The notes beneath the pieces were generated by a model. The model was not told the DNA's origin. It saw nothing but the letters and a program-made list of their open reading frames with translations, and searched no databases. Shown here piece after piece: positions 7,860 to 14,472 of a DNA stretch of 27,863 nucleotides. The DNA is from CAYVCG01 sp964449985. Lineage in GTDB: Bacteria; Bacillota; Clostridia; Lachnospirales; WRAX01. The DNA is taken from NCBI GenBank assembly GCA_964449985.1, contig CAYVCG010000028.1, forward strand, positions 1-27,863. Reading direction: 5' to 3'. The translations under genes and the position numbers were made by a program. Position 1 is the stretch's first letter; the number at the start of each line of letters is the position of its first letter.

Positions 7860-8036
7860 ATGTCGCAAAAATACAGCGGATTAGACGAGCTTATTCAAAG
7901 CAACAGTGAGGCTGGGCAATACTATTCATCCCTGCCGCAGTATGTTAAAGAAATGATTAGTCAAAGAGGGGATAATGTTAATTCTCTCGAAAGCTTACGG
8001 GATTACGCGGAAAACTTGTTACGTGGAGACGATTAG
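7860..8036 (+). CDS. Small 58-aa acidic protein of unknown function
   Basis: The ATG at 7860 follows AGGAGG with 7 nt spacing. The frame encodes 58 residues from MSQKYSGLDELI to ENLLRGDD and ends in TAG, before a strong terminator. The composition is helical and acidic, with YYSSLPQYVKEMISQRGD in the middle, and no membrane segment, signal peptide or cysteines. I do not recognise a function, though similar short helical proteins are common in Clostridia. The SD lies in the 3' arm of the hairpin at 7806-7852, so read-through RNA from the synthetase operon should be poorly translated, whereas RNA starting within the loop would not carry the 5' arm. Confidence 0.75.
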   Translation: MSQKYSGLDELIQSNSEAGQYYSSLPQYVKEMISQRGDNVNSLESLRDYAENLLRGDD

Positions 8037-8063
8037 GCTATATCTGCTAATCGTCATAAAAAC

Positions 8064-8110
8064 AGCGCCTAAATCATCTTTTATAAAACCGATGATTCAG
8101 GCGCTATTTT
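8064..8110 (+). terminator. Intrinsic terminator after the 58-aa gene
   Basis: AGCGCCTAAATCATC (8064-8078) pairs with GATGATTCAGGCGCT (8091-8105) with a single mismatch, across a 12-nt loop, followed by ATTTT. It ends plus-strand transcription 28 bp after the stop codon. Confidence 0.8.
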
Positions 8111-8120
8111 GCGTTTAAAA

Positions 8121-8148
8121 GAACAAAAAGGGGCAAGAAGCCCCTTTT
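8121..8148 (-). terminator. Intrinsic terminator of gap (works in both directions)
   Basis: AAAAGGGGC (8126-8134), loop AAGAA, GCCCCTTTT (8140-8148). On the minus strand the stem runs into TTTTTG just 12 bp after the gap stop. On the plus strand it is followed by TTTTATT and backs up the previous terminator. Confidence 0.88.
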
Positions 8149-8159
8149 ATTGCAATAAA

Positions 8160-9167
8160 TTATTTGTTGTCTACACCATACATATGAGCTATTAAATCAA
8201 CAACTTTGTTGGAATAGCCCCATTCGTTGTCATACCAAGTAACTAATTTAACAAATGTGTCGTTCAATGCGATACCTGCGGTTGCATCAAATACGGATGT
8301 GCAGTATTCGCCAATGAAGTCTGAAGAAACAACAGCGTCTTCAGTGTAACCAAGGATACCTTTAAGCTCGTTTTCAGAAGCGGCTTTAACAGTAGCTTTG
8401 ATTTCGTCATAGGAAGCAGCCTTAGCAAGTTTAACAGTAAGGTCAACAACAGAAACGTTGATAGTTGGAACACGGAAAGCCATACCAGTAAGTTTTCCTT
8501 TTAACTCTGGAATAACTTCGCCAACTGCTTTTGCAGCGCCAGTTGATGAAGGAATGATGTTAGCAGCAGCAGCGCGTCCGCCTCTCCAGTCTTTCTTTGA
8601 AGGACCGTCAACAGTCTTTTGAGTAGCTGTTGTAGCATGAACAGTGCTCATTAAACCTTCAACGATACCGTATTTATCATTAATAACCTTTGCTAAAGGA
8701 GCAAGGCAGTTAGTTGTGCAAGAAGCATTAGAAACTATTGTTAAGTCTTTTGTATATTCGTTGTTATTAACGCCCATAACAAACATGCGTGCATCTTTTG
8801 AAGGAGCAGAAATAACAACTTTCTTTGCGCCGCCTTTAAGGTGTTTGGAAGCGCCCTCAACAGTTGTGAAAACGCCTGTTGATTCTACAACATAATCAGC
8901 GCCAGCTTGACCCCAAGGAATTTCTTCTGGGTCTTTGCATGCGAAAACAGAGATTTCTTTGCCGTTAACAACAAGCTTGTCTCCAGAGATAGCGATGTCG
9001 CCTTTAAAACGACCGTGAACAGAGTCATATTGAAGCATATAAACCATGTAGTTAAGGTCAATAAACGGATCGTTTATTGCAACTACTTGAACGTTATCTC
9101 TTTCAACAGAAGCACGGAAAACAAGGCGGCCTATACGCCCAAAACCATTAATACCTACTTTAATCAT
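8160..9167 (-). CDS. gap: Glyceraldehyde-3-phosphate dehydrogenase, NAD-dependent
   Basis: A glycolytic enzyme converting glyceraldehyde-3-phosphate to 1,3-bisphosphoglycerate with NAD. It has 335 residues: Rossmann motif GINGFGRIGR at 5-14, Asp33 (AINDPF) for NAD preference, catalytic Cys150 in SNASCTTNCLAP, and the C-terminal TWYDNEWGYSNKV. The true start is the ATG at 9165-9167, with GGAGGA seven bases upstream. The open frame continues 25 codons further, but that stretch contains the promoter. It is a single-gene unit with its own promoter and terminator; pgk and tpi do not follow, unlike many glycolytic operons. Confidence 0.97.
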   Translation of the reverse strand: MIKVGINGFGRIGRLVFRASVERDNVQVVAINDPFIDLNYMVYMLQYDSVHGRFKGDIAISGDKLVVNGKEISVFACKDPEEIPWGQAGADYVVESTGVFTTVEGASKHLKGGAKKVVISAPSKDARMFVMGVNNNEYTKDLTIVSNASCTTNCLAPLAKVINDKYGIVEGLMSTVHATTATQKTVDGPSKKDWRGGRAAAANIIPSSTGAAKAVGEVIPELKGKLTGMAFRVPTINVSVVDLTVKLAKAASYDEIKATVKAASENELKGILGYTEDAVVSSDFIGEYCTSVFDATAGIALNDTFVKLVTWYDNEWGYSNKVVDLIAHMYGVDNK

Positions 9168-9232
9168 TGATAAATCCTCCCGTATAAAAATAATAATCTT
9201 GTCCAACTTTAGTATTGGCAAGCCATGGAAAT

Positions 9233-9241
9233 AGTATAACA
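9233..9241 (-). promoter_or_regulatory. Extended -10 promoter of gap
   Basis: The minus strand reads TGTTATACT: TG, one base, TATACT. No good -35 is visible 17 bp upstream, which is normal for extended -10 promoters. It lies about 65 bp before the gap ATG. Confidence 0.5.
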
Positions 9242-9270
9242 TAAAAACAAGAAATATTACATACTTTTTT

Positions 9271-9325
9271 AAAAAAAATTGTTAAAATAATAACTGATGA
9301 AAGCAAGATACATTGTTATTATTTT
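9271..9325 (-). terminator. Possible weak terminator of the capA-like gene
   Basis: On the minus strand AAAATAATAAC (9325-9315) and GTTATTATTTT (9294-9284) are perfect 11-bp arms around a 20-nt loop, followed by AACAATTTTTTTT. The stem is almost pure A/T and overlaps the last codons of the gene, so its strength is doubtful. Confidence 0.35.
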
Positions 9326-10659
9326 ATTATAACACTATTATCTTCATTCTTTTCGAGAACATATTCATTTTTAATTTCGTTTAAAGAAACATCTTTCTTT
9401 AGAAAAATCTTAGCAGCCTCACTATGGACTTTTTTCAGCCTTTCAATATCCTTCTGCCGCAAATCAACATCCTCTCCATTTTGATGTGCCATGAGTGTAT
9501 CATAAACAGATAAAACGGTTATGTCATAACTGCCTTTGGCATTTACGAATTTAACCCATGTCGGTATATAAGAAACTTTCTTTAAAATAGCTTTTTGCCC
9601 TTCCGTTTTTTCGAAATTAAGATTAAAAATAACACCTGCGTCTCTTGGGATGGTTCTTTGCGAAGATATAAAATTACCCAGAGAATAAGTAACGAAACAA
9701 TCCCTTGTAGAGCCATCTGATTCAGTAACAGTAACATATTCCGCCGGTTGCAAAACATGCGGATGGCTGGCCAAAACAATATCCGCTCCGCTTCTAAGCA
9801 TCAGATATATCCAGTTTTTAAAGACATCCTTTGGATATGTTTCATATTCATTTCCCATATGCGGCATAACTATTATAAAATCTGGGTTGTGTGTCTTGGC
9901 TTTTTGTATATCCGCTTTAATTAATTCTTCACTCATCACATTAGCTAAATAATCCTTGCCTTTAGTTAGCGGCAAACCGTTTGTTCCATAGGTGTATGAC
10001 AAAAAAGCAAATTTAATATTATTAATCTCTTTTATAAAAACAGAGTCCCTAGATTCCTGAGATGAGTAAGTTCCAAAATGCCCTATTTCCAAATCATCCA
10101 GCTTTTCTATCGTGCGCAAAATGCCATTTTCACGCCTATCGTTACAGTGGTTATTTGCTGTGGTAAGCAGATTAAATCCAGCATTTTTTATCGCATCAGC
10201 GAATTCGTCCGGTGCATTAAAAACAGGATAATCCGTATATCCTGTTTCCTTTCCTCCGAAAACCGTTTCAAGATTACCTACAGTCATATCAGAATTGTTT
10301 AGATATTTCGTTATGTTTTGAAACGAATAATTAAAATCATATGAATCGGTATTTTTATCATACGCATTATTAAGCTGATAACTGTGTAACATTATATCGC
10401 CAACAGCCGTTAGGCCTGCATTATAAATCTCCGGTGGTTTTGGTGTTGGTAGTTCTGTAGGCTTTGTTTGAGTCGGATGCGCATCAGTATTTTTATTAAT
10501 ATCATAAGAATCGCTAACAATGCTTGATTCCGTAGGCATAAAATTAACTGAGGAATCTATATTCTTGTTTAATATAAAAGTCACTATAAAAAAACTCAAG
10601 CAACATGCAGCTAATGAAACAATGGATAAAATTAAAGCAAACTTTTCCTTAGAACCCAT
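9319..10659 (-). CDS. CapA-family metallophosphatase-like protein, membrane anchored
   Basis: A 446-aa protein with an N-terminal transmembrane segment at about residues 9-31 (FALILSIVSLAACCLSFFIV), a Thr/Pro-rich linker (about 60-80) and an extracellular PGA_cap domain. Visible motifs are TAVGDIMLH, GNLETVF, ANNHCND, VMPHMGNEYE and ASHPHVLQPAEY, the usual Asp/His/Asn metal ligands. Family members include CapA of poly-gamma-glutamate synthesis, but no capB or capC lies nearby, so a capsule role is not supported here. The start at 10659 has GGGAGG seven bases upstream; an in-frame TTG at 10674 overlaps that SD and is rejected. A strong promoter precedes it. Confidence 0.9.
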   Translation of the reverse strand: MGSKEKFALILSIVSLAACCLSFFIVTFILNKNIDSSVNFMPTESSIVSDSYDINKNTDAHPTQTKPTELPTPKPPEIYNAGLTAVGDIMLHSYQLNNAYDKNTDSYDFNYSFQNITKYLNNSDMTVGNLETVFGGKETGYTDYPVFNAPDEFADAIKNAGFNLLTTANNHCNDRRENGILRTIEKLDDLEIGHFGTYSSQESRDSVFIKEINNIKFAFLSYTYGTNGLPLTKGKDYLANVMSEELIKADIQKAKTHNPDFIIVMPHMGNEYETYPKDVFKNWIYLMLRSGADIVLASHPHVLQPAEYVTVTESDGSTRDCFVTYSLGNFISSQRTIPRDAGVIFNLNFEKTEGQKAILKKVSYIPTWVKFVNAKGSYDITVLSVYDTLMAHQNGEDVDLRQKDIERLKKVHSEAAKIFLKKDVSLNEIKNEYVLEKNEDNSVIIK

Positions 10660-10685
10660 ACTTACACCTCCCAATAATAAATAGA

Positions 10686-10714
10686 ATTATAAACCATCAA
10701 AAACAAGCCGTCAA
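10686..10714 (-). promoter_or_regulatory. Strong sigma-A promoter of the capA-like gene
   Basis: On the minus strand, TTGACG (10714-10709), a 17-bp spacer and TATAAT (10691-10686), about 27 bp before the ATG. This is the best vegetative promoter match in the window after that of hrcA. Confidence 0.82.
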
Positions 10715-10812
10715 CAAAACTGATATATTATGTATAAATCATCATATCCTCTAATATATATTATATTAAAAATCACTATATATATTTAAGAGAACAAAAG
10801 GAGGACTTTTAA

Positions 10813-11352
10813 ATGGAAAACTATACGACAAGAAGAACGGAGATTTCTCGTCCTTTAACAAGAAGGGTTGTAAGCAATTATCAGAGCCGTTCGAAAACAC
10901 ACGACACAAGCATGACGTTTAAAGAAAGATTTATTATGCAGTGCATAGTCTGTGGAATTATTCTGGCTGCGATATTAGCAGTAAAGGTTATTAATACTGA
11001 TCTAACCAAAAGATTTTCAAGCACTTTAAGCTATGCAATATCAGATAATGTTTCATTCGAATCAATAAAAAACGGTGTTAGTGGTGCCTTATCGGGTATG
11101 TTTGAGTCAACACCTCAAATAAAAGATGATACAGCTATTGAAAACATGATAGAAACTGAGCAGAACCAAACGGAAACCATCAATATGCCTGCGGAAAATA
11201 TATCTATCCCAGAAACAGGAGGCGAAATTCCCCAGGCAGTCGATACGTCCACAAATTCTCAATTTGATATAAATGACAATGATTTTAGAATAGACGAGGA
11301 TATATTACAACAAATAAATCAACAACAATCCGCGGGTACCCCAAAAAACTAG
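10813..11352 (+). CDS. spoIVFA: SpoIVFA-like protein, zero-frame part (membrane anchor and linker)
   Basis: The ATG has AGGAGG eight bases upstream. The 179-aa zero-frame product has a basic cytoplasmic N-terminus, one transmembrane segment (about residues 40-58, QCIVCGIILAAILAVKVI) and a long acidic, Gln/Asn-rich linker ending ...GTPKN-stop. The M23 domain needed to complete the protein continues in the -1 frame (11349-11777). The in-phase sequence CCA AAA AAC TAG gives a slippery A AAA AAC next to the stop. A -1 slip there yields a 321-aa protein. In sporulating Firmicutes SpoIVFA is the forespore-envelope protein that holds SpoIVFB inactive until sigma-K processing, and spoIVFB follows here. 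The name rests on that context; SpoIIQ-like proteins have the same architecture. Confidence 0.75.
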   Translation: MENYTTRRTEISRPLTRRVVSNYQSRSKTHDTSMTFKERFIMQCIVCGIILAAILAVKVINTDLTKRFSSTLSYAISDNVSFESIKNGVSGALSGMFESTPQIKDDTAIENMIETEQNQTETINMPAENISIPETGGEIPQAVDTSTNSQFDINDNDFRIDEDILQQINQQQSAGTPKN

Positions 11353-11383
11353 TTGGCTCCGAATTAGAGCCTAATATCGGAGC
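11343..11383 (+). other. Candidate programmed -1 ribosomal frameshift signal
   Basis: Three elements are in place. The heptamer A AAA AAC (11343-11349) is in the right phase, with zero-frame codons CCA AAA AAC and then UAG. There is a 6-nt spacer (11350-11355). The stem-loop at 11356-11383 has seven pairs GCTCCGA/TCGGAGC, one bulged A (11376), four more pairs ATTA/TAAT and a 5-nt loop GAGCC. The -1 frame has a stop at 11286 and is open from 11289, so any shift must occur between 11289 and 11352; this heptamer is the last possible place. The alternative is one missing A in a homopolymer. Confidence 0.6.
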
Positions 11384-11777
11384 ACCAAAGGAAACAAACA
11401 ATTGGATTAAACCTTTAGATGGTGTCATAACATCATACTTTGGGGAAAGAACTAATCCTGTATTAAATGTAGACGAAAATCATGAGGGTATTGATATAGC
11501 CACGGATAAGGGAACAAATGCCGTTGCAGTTGATGACGGCGTAGTTATTAATACAGGTATTTCGAAAACATACGGAAACTATTTAAAATACGAAACAAAA
11601 AACGGATATGTCATTATGTATGCTCATTTAGAGAGTGTATTGGTTAACGAAGGTGATAAAATAGCAAAAGGTCAGTCGATTGCAAAAACTGGTGACACCG
11701 GGTTAACTACAGGGCCGCATCTGCATTTTGGAGTTTATAAAGATGGCGTTGCGGTGGATCCGTTAGCTAAGCGCTAA
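11349..11777 (+). CDS. spoIVFA: M23 (LytM) metallopeptidase domain of the SpoIVFA-like protein, -1 frame
   Basis: Read from CTA at 11349 in the -1 frame, 142 codons encode a complete M23 domain: NWIKPLDGVITSYFGERTNP, the first zinc motif NHEGIDIA (His and Asp), MYAHL, and the second motif TGPHLHFGVY (HxH), ending PLAKR-stop. All canonical zinc ligands are present, so an active endopeptidase fold is possible. No ATG or plausible SD lies at the start of this segment. The only internal ATG is after the first zinc motif, so independent translation is unlikely. The natural reading is as the C-terminal half of the upstream protein, reached by -1 frameshifting, or joined to it in an error-free sequence. 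spoIVFB begins 33 bp later. Confidence 0.75.
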   Translation, partial: LVGSELEPNIGAPKETNNWIKPLDGVITSYFGERTNPVLNVDENHEGIDIATDKGTNAVAVDDGVVINTGISKTYGNYLKYETKNGYVIMYAHLESVLVNEGDKIAKGQSIAKTGDTGLTTGPHLHFGVYKDGVAVDPLAKR

Positions 11778-11810
11778 GAATGATTATTTCAAAAAAGGAG
11801 AGACGCTTTT

Positions 11811-12656
11811 TTGATGTCGTTTAAATTTAAATCTGTGACAATACAGCTTTACATATCGTTTTTTGTTGTTATGAGTATAATGATTGCTCTAGACTATTTA
11901 GAGCAATTTTTTATTCTGTTTTTGACAGTTACAATACATGAAATGACCCATATAATGATAGCTAAAATCTTCGGGCTTTCAGTTGAAAAAATATCAATAA
12001 CACCTATGGGCGAAGCAGCAACTATAAAAGATATGGATTCACTTTCTTTTATCAAAAAAGCCGCCGTTATAGCAGGCGGACCAATGATAAATATACTTAT
12101 TTTTTTAATAATGTCAACAATAGCGCCGCATGACAGTTTCTTTAAACTTGCAAACATAGTCATAGGCGTGTTTAACCTGATTCCTATTTACCCATTGGAT
12201 GGTGGCAGGCTTATTTTGCATATGCTTTCAAATAAAATCGGTATAATGCCTTCAAACAAAGCAGTTCTTTCTTTTAGCAAGTTTATGAGTGGTGTCATTA
12301 TTTTTCTTGGGTTTATCCAAGTTGTCTTATATCCGTTTAACATCAGCCTCATTTGTATTGGATTTTATTTGAGAAAGATTTGCAAAACGGAATATCTCCA
12401 TATGACGCTGGAGTTTTATAAAAACATAATAATAAAAAATAACAAGCTTCCGCTTAAAAAGCAAATGCCTATAAGAACAATAATACTAACCGAAGCTGTT
12501 GAAATAAAAGAAATGATTCATAAAATATGCTGGGATTATTATTTTATTTTTCTTATCTCAAAAGATGGAATAATAAAAAAGAGAATAACAGAGCATGAGC
12601 TAATAAATCATGTAGCTTCAAACGGAATAAGTGGGTTTGCGAATGAATTTCTTTAA
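11811..12656 (+). CDS. spoIVFB: SpoIVFB, intramembrane M50 protease that processes pro-sigma-K
   Basis: A site-2-protease family membrane metalloprotease of 281 aa. The zinc motif HEMTH is at residues 43-47, in a transmembrane helix. The third ligand is in FNLIPIYPLDGG (Asp130). Several hydrophobic segments surround these, and there is a C-terminal CBS-like soluble part (from about 215), as in B. subtilis SpoIVFB. SpoIVFB cuts the pro-sequence from sigma-K in the mother cell and is held by SpoIVFA and BofA. TTG at 11811 and ATG at 11814 are both possible starts after AAGGAG; spacing slightly favours TTG. The stop overlaps the dut stop on the other strand by four bases. Confidence 0.9.
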   Translation: MMSFKFKSVTIQLYISFFVVMSIMIALDYLEQFFILFLTVTIHEMTHIMIAKIFGLSVEKISITPMGEAATIKDMDSLSFIKKAAVIAGGPMINILIFLIMSTIAPHDSFFKLANIVIGVFNLIPIYPLDGGRLILHMLSNKIGIMPSNKAVLSFSKFMSGVIIFLGFIQVVLYPFNISLICIGFYLRKICKTEYLHMTLEFYKNIIIKNNKLPLKKQMPIRTIILTEAVEIKEMIHKICWDYYFIFLISKDGIIKKRITEHELINHVASNGISGFANEFL

Positions 12657-13102
12657 ACACCAGTGTGCCCAAAGCCACCCTCACCTCGCTTTGTCTCATC
12701 AAGTTGTTGCACTATATCCCATTTTATTCGCTCTATCCTGTTAATAATCATTTGGGCTATCCTATCACCTCTGCTAACAGTGAAAGGCTGTTTACCATGA
12801 TTAATAAGCAGTACCTTGACTTCGCCACGAAAATCAGCATCAATCGTGCCTATAGAATTTATCATAGATATGCCGTGCTTAAATGCCAAACCGCTTCTTG
12901 GCCTTATTTGGGCTTCAAAATCAACAGGAAGGGATATCTTTATGCCCGTTGGAACAGCGATAATTTCACCGGGTATAATGCAAACGTCATTATGCACATT
13001 TGCATATAAATCCATACCGGCCGAACCCTCTGTCATATAAGAAGGAAGCGGTAAGTCAGCTGCATCCTCAGTCTTGCAAATATAAAATTTATTTTCTGAC
13101 AT
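12653..13102 (-). CDS. dut: dUTP diphosphatase
   Basis: Hydrolyses dUTP to dUMP and pyrophosphate, keeping uracil out of DNA and feeding thymidylate synthesis. The 149-aa trimer-type enzyme shows all five motifs: AGMDLYA, RPRSGLAFKHGI, NSIGTIDADFRGEV, RGDRIAQM and the C-terminal RGEGGFGHTG. The start at 13102 lies inside the 3' end of the upstream peptidase gene (14-bp overlap), so translation is likely coupled. It is the distal gene of rpsO-pnp-mlpA-dut and meets spoIVFB tail to tail with a 4-bp overlap and no terminator. Confidence 0.97.
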   Translation of the reverse strand: MSENKFYICKTEDAADLPLPSYMTEGSAGMDLYANVHNDVCIIPGEIIAVPTGIKISLPVDFEAQIRPRSGLAFKHGISMINSIGTIDADFRGEVKVLLINHGKQPFTVSRGDRIAQMIINRIERIKWDIVQQLDETKRGEGGFGHTGV

Positions 13103-14360
13103 TTTTCACCATCTCCGAAAAATCAAGTCCCGAGCCATCAATCTTTCCTACAGCGGATAAGCTCAAGTTTTTAAGCCGAAACATCTTATTGCTTAGCTCA
13201 TGAATACTATCAATCGTTACGGAATCTATTTTTGCGACAATCTCGTCCGGCGTTAGTATCTTTCTTAAAAGAAGCTCTGCCCTACCTATATGGGTCATCC
13301 TGCTGGATGTGCTTTCCAAGCTTAACAGAAAATTGCTTTTTAACTGTTCCTTTGTGTTTCGCAGTAACTTTTCATCAATTTTTTCAGCTGATATTTTTTG
13401 AGTTTCTTCAATAATAAGTTTTATGGCTTCCTCTGCCTGCTCTATATTTAAAGCCGCATAGATAGACATAATCCCTGTTTTTGTATAGCTCGAATTATAT
13501 GAATATATAGAGTACGCAAGCCCTCTATCCTCTCGAACGTTTTGGAAAAGGCGCGAACTCATTCCACCGCCAAACATAGTATTTAGCACCGCCAAATCAT
13601 ATGTTTTGGCAGAACCTGTTTCGACCCCGGGAAAGGCAATACAAAGATGAAGCTGCTCAATATCTTTCTGATGCGTAACAACACTAGGCTTAAAGCTGTT
13701 TTTGAAATCCAGCGGCTTATAAACTGAGTCTCTCCTAAAATCCAAAAAATATTTTTCAAGCTTTTTTATTATAACATCCTCGTCAAAATTCCCAGAAACA
13801 GCTATAACTGTATTTTCAGGGCAATAATTGTTTTTATAATAATCCACAAAAGTCTTGTGGTTAAATCCCGAAATTGATTCAGCCGTTCCAAGGATAGGAA
13901 AGCCCAATGCATCATCCTCCCAAACTGCGCCCTGCATAATGTCATGCACCAAATCCTCCGGCGTATCCTTATACATGTTTATTTCCTCAGCAATAACATT
14001 GCGCTCTTTTTCTATTTCAACGTCATCAAACTTGGAATTAAAGAACATATCTGCAAAAATATCCAGGGCAATGTCAAAATGATTATCCAAAACCCTTGTA
14101 TAGTACGTTGTATATTCCTTGGCGGTGTAAGCGTTAAGCTGGCCGCCAATGGCATCCATTTCGTCTGCAATGTTCTTAGCGGTTCGGTTTTCTGTGCCTT
14201 TAAAAAGCATATGCTCAATAAAATGCGAGATACCGTTGGTCTCTGCTGTCTCATTCCGAGAACCATTACGCACCCAAAGCCCAAGGGAAATCGAGCGTAC
14301 AAAAGGCATTCTTTCCAAAACAATTCTAACGCCGTTTGGCAAAGTGATAACATTAAACAT
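13089..14360 (-). CDS. mlpA: M16 family zinc peptidase (processing-peptidase-like), MlpA/YmxG type
   Basis: A cytoplasmic zinc protease of 423 aa, the usual length of single-unit M16 enzymes. The inverted zinc motif HFIEH (His46, Glu49, His50) is intact, with the downstream acidic ligand region around residues 118-125 (EKERNVIAEEI). The C-terminal half keeps the M16C signature GGGMSSRLFQNVREDRGLAY. In Bacillus the homologue lies just after pnpA, as here. The ATG has AAGGGG upstream. It overlaps dut by 14 bp. The substrate is unknown. Confidence 0.92.
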   Translation of the reverse strand: MFNVITLPNGVRIVLERMPFVRSISLGLWVRNGSRNETAETNGISHFIEHMLFKGTENRTAKNIADEMDAIGGQLNAYTAKEYTTYYTRVLDNHFDIALDIFADMFFNSKFDDVEIEKERNVIAEEINMYKDTPEDLVHDIMQGAVWEDDALGFPILGTAESISGFNHKTFVDYYKNNYCPENTVIAVSGNFDEDVIIKKLEKYFLDFRRDSVYKPLDFKNSFKPSVVTHQKDIEQLHLCIAFPGVETGSAKTYDLAVLNTMFGGGMSSRLFQNVREDRGLAYSIYSYNSSYTKTGIMSIYAALNIEQAEEAIKLIIEETQKISAEKIDEKLLRNTKEQLKSNFLLSLESTSSRMTHIGRAELLLRKILTPDEIVAKIDSVTIDSIHELSNKMFRLKNLSLSAVGKIDGSGLDFSEMVKNVRK

Positions 14361-14437
14361 AGACTATCCCCTTTTTGCTTTTTTTAAAGGATTGGGAAAG
14401 CTTATTTAAGCCACCCAAGTTTTAATATATTATAATT

Positions 14438-14464
14438 AAAGGCAAACCATTAAGGCTTGCCTTT
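14438..14464 (-). terminator. Stem-loop between pnp and the M16 peptidase gene
   Basis: On the minus strand AAAGGCAA and TTGCCTTT form an 8-bp stem with an 11-nt loop, 9 bp after the pnp stop. The following sequence is AATTATAATA rather than a U-run. It is therefore at best a partial terminator or an RNA end-protecting/processing site within the operon. Confidence 0.4.
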
Positions 14465-14472
14465 GATAATTT

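Noticed and set aside
10721..10750. Sigma-E-like promoter before the SpoIVFA-like gene (ATATT-like -35, CATATCCT -10)
   Set aside because: Expected biologically, but the -10 matches only in CATA and the region is so AT-rich that chance matches are likely.
11769..11808. Terminator between the SpoIVFA-like gene and spoIVFB (AAGCG...CGCTTTTTT)
   Set aside because: Only a 5-bp stem with a 30-nt loop that includes the spoIVFB SD. The two genes are probably co-transcribed.
13944..14387. 147-aa plus-strand frame antisense to the M16 peptidase gene
   Set aside because: It overlaps the zinc-motif region of a well-supported gene and has no SD or family features.
14420..14440. Separate promoter for the M16 peptidase gene (TATAAT on the minus strand)
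   Set aside because: No acceptable -35 at 16-18 bp and no extended -10; transcription from the rpsO promoter is sufficient.
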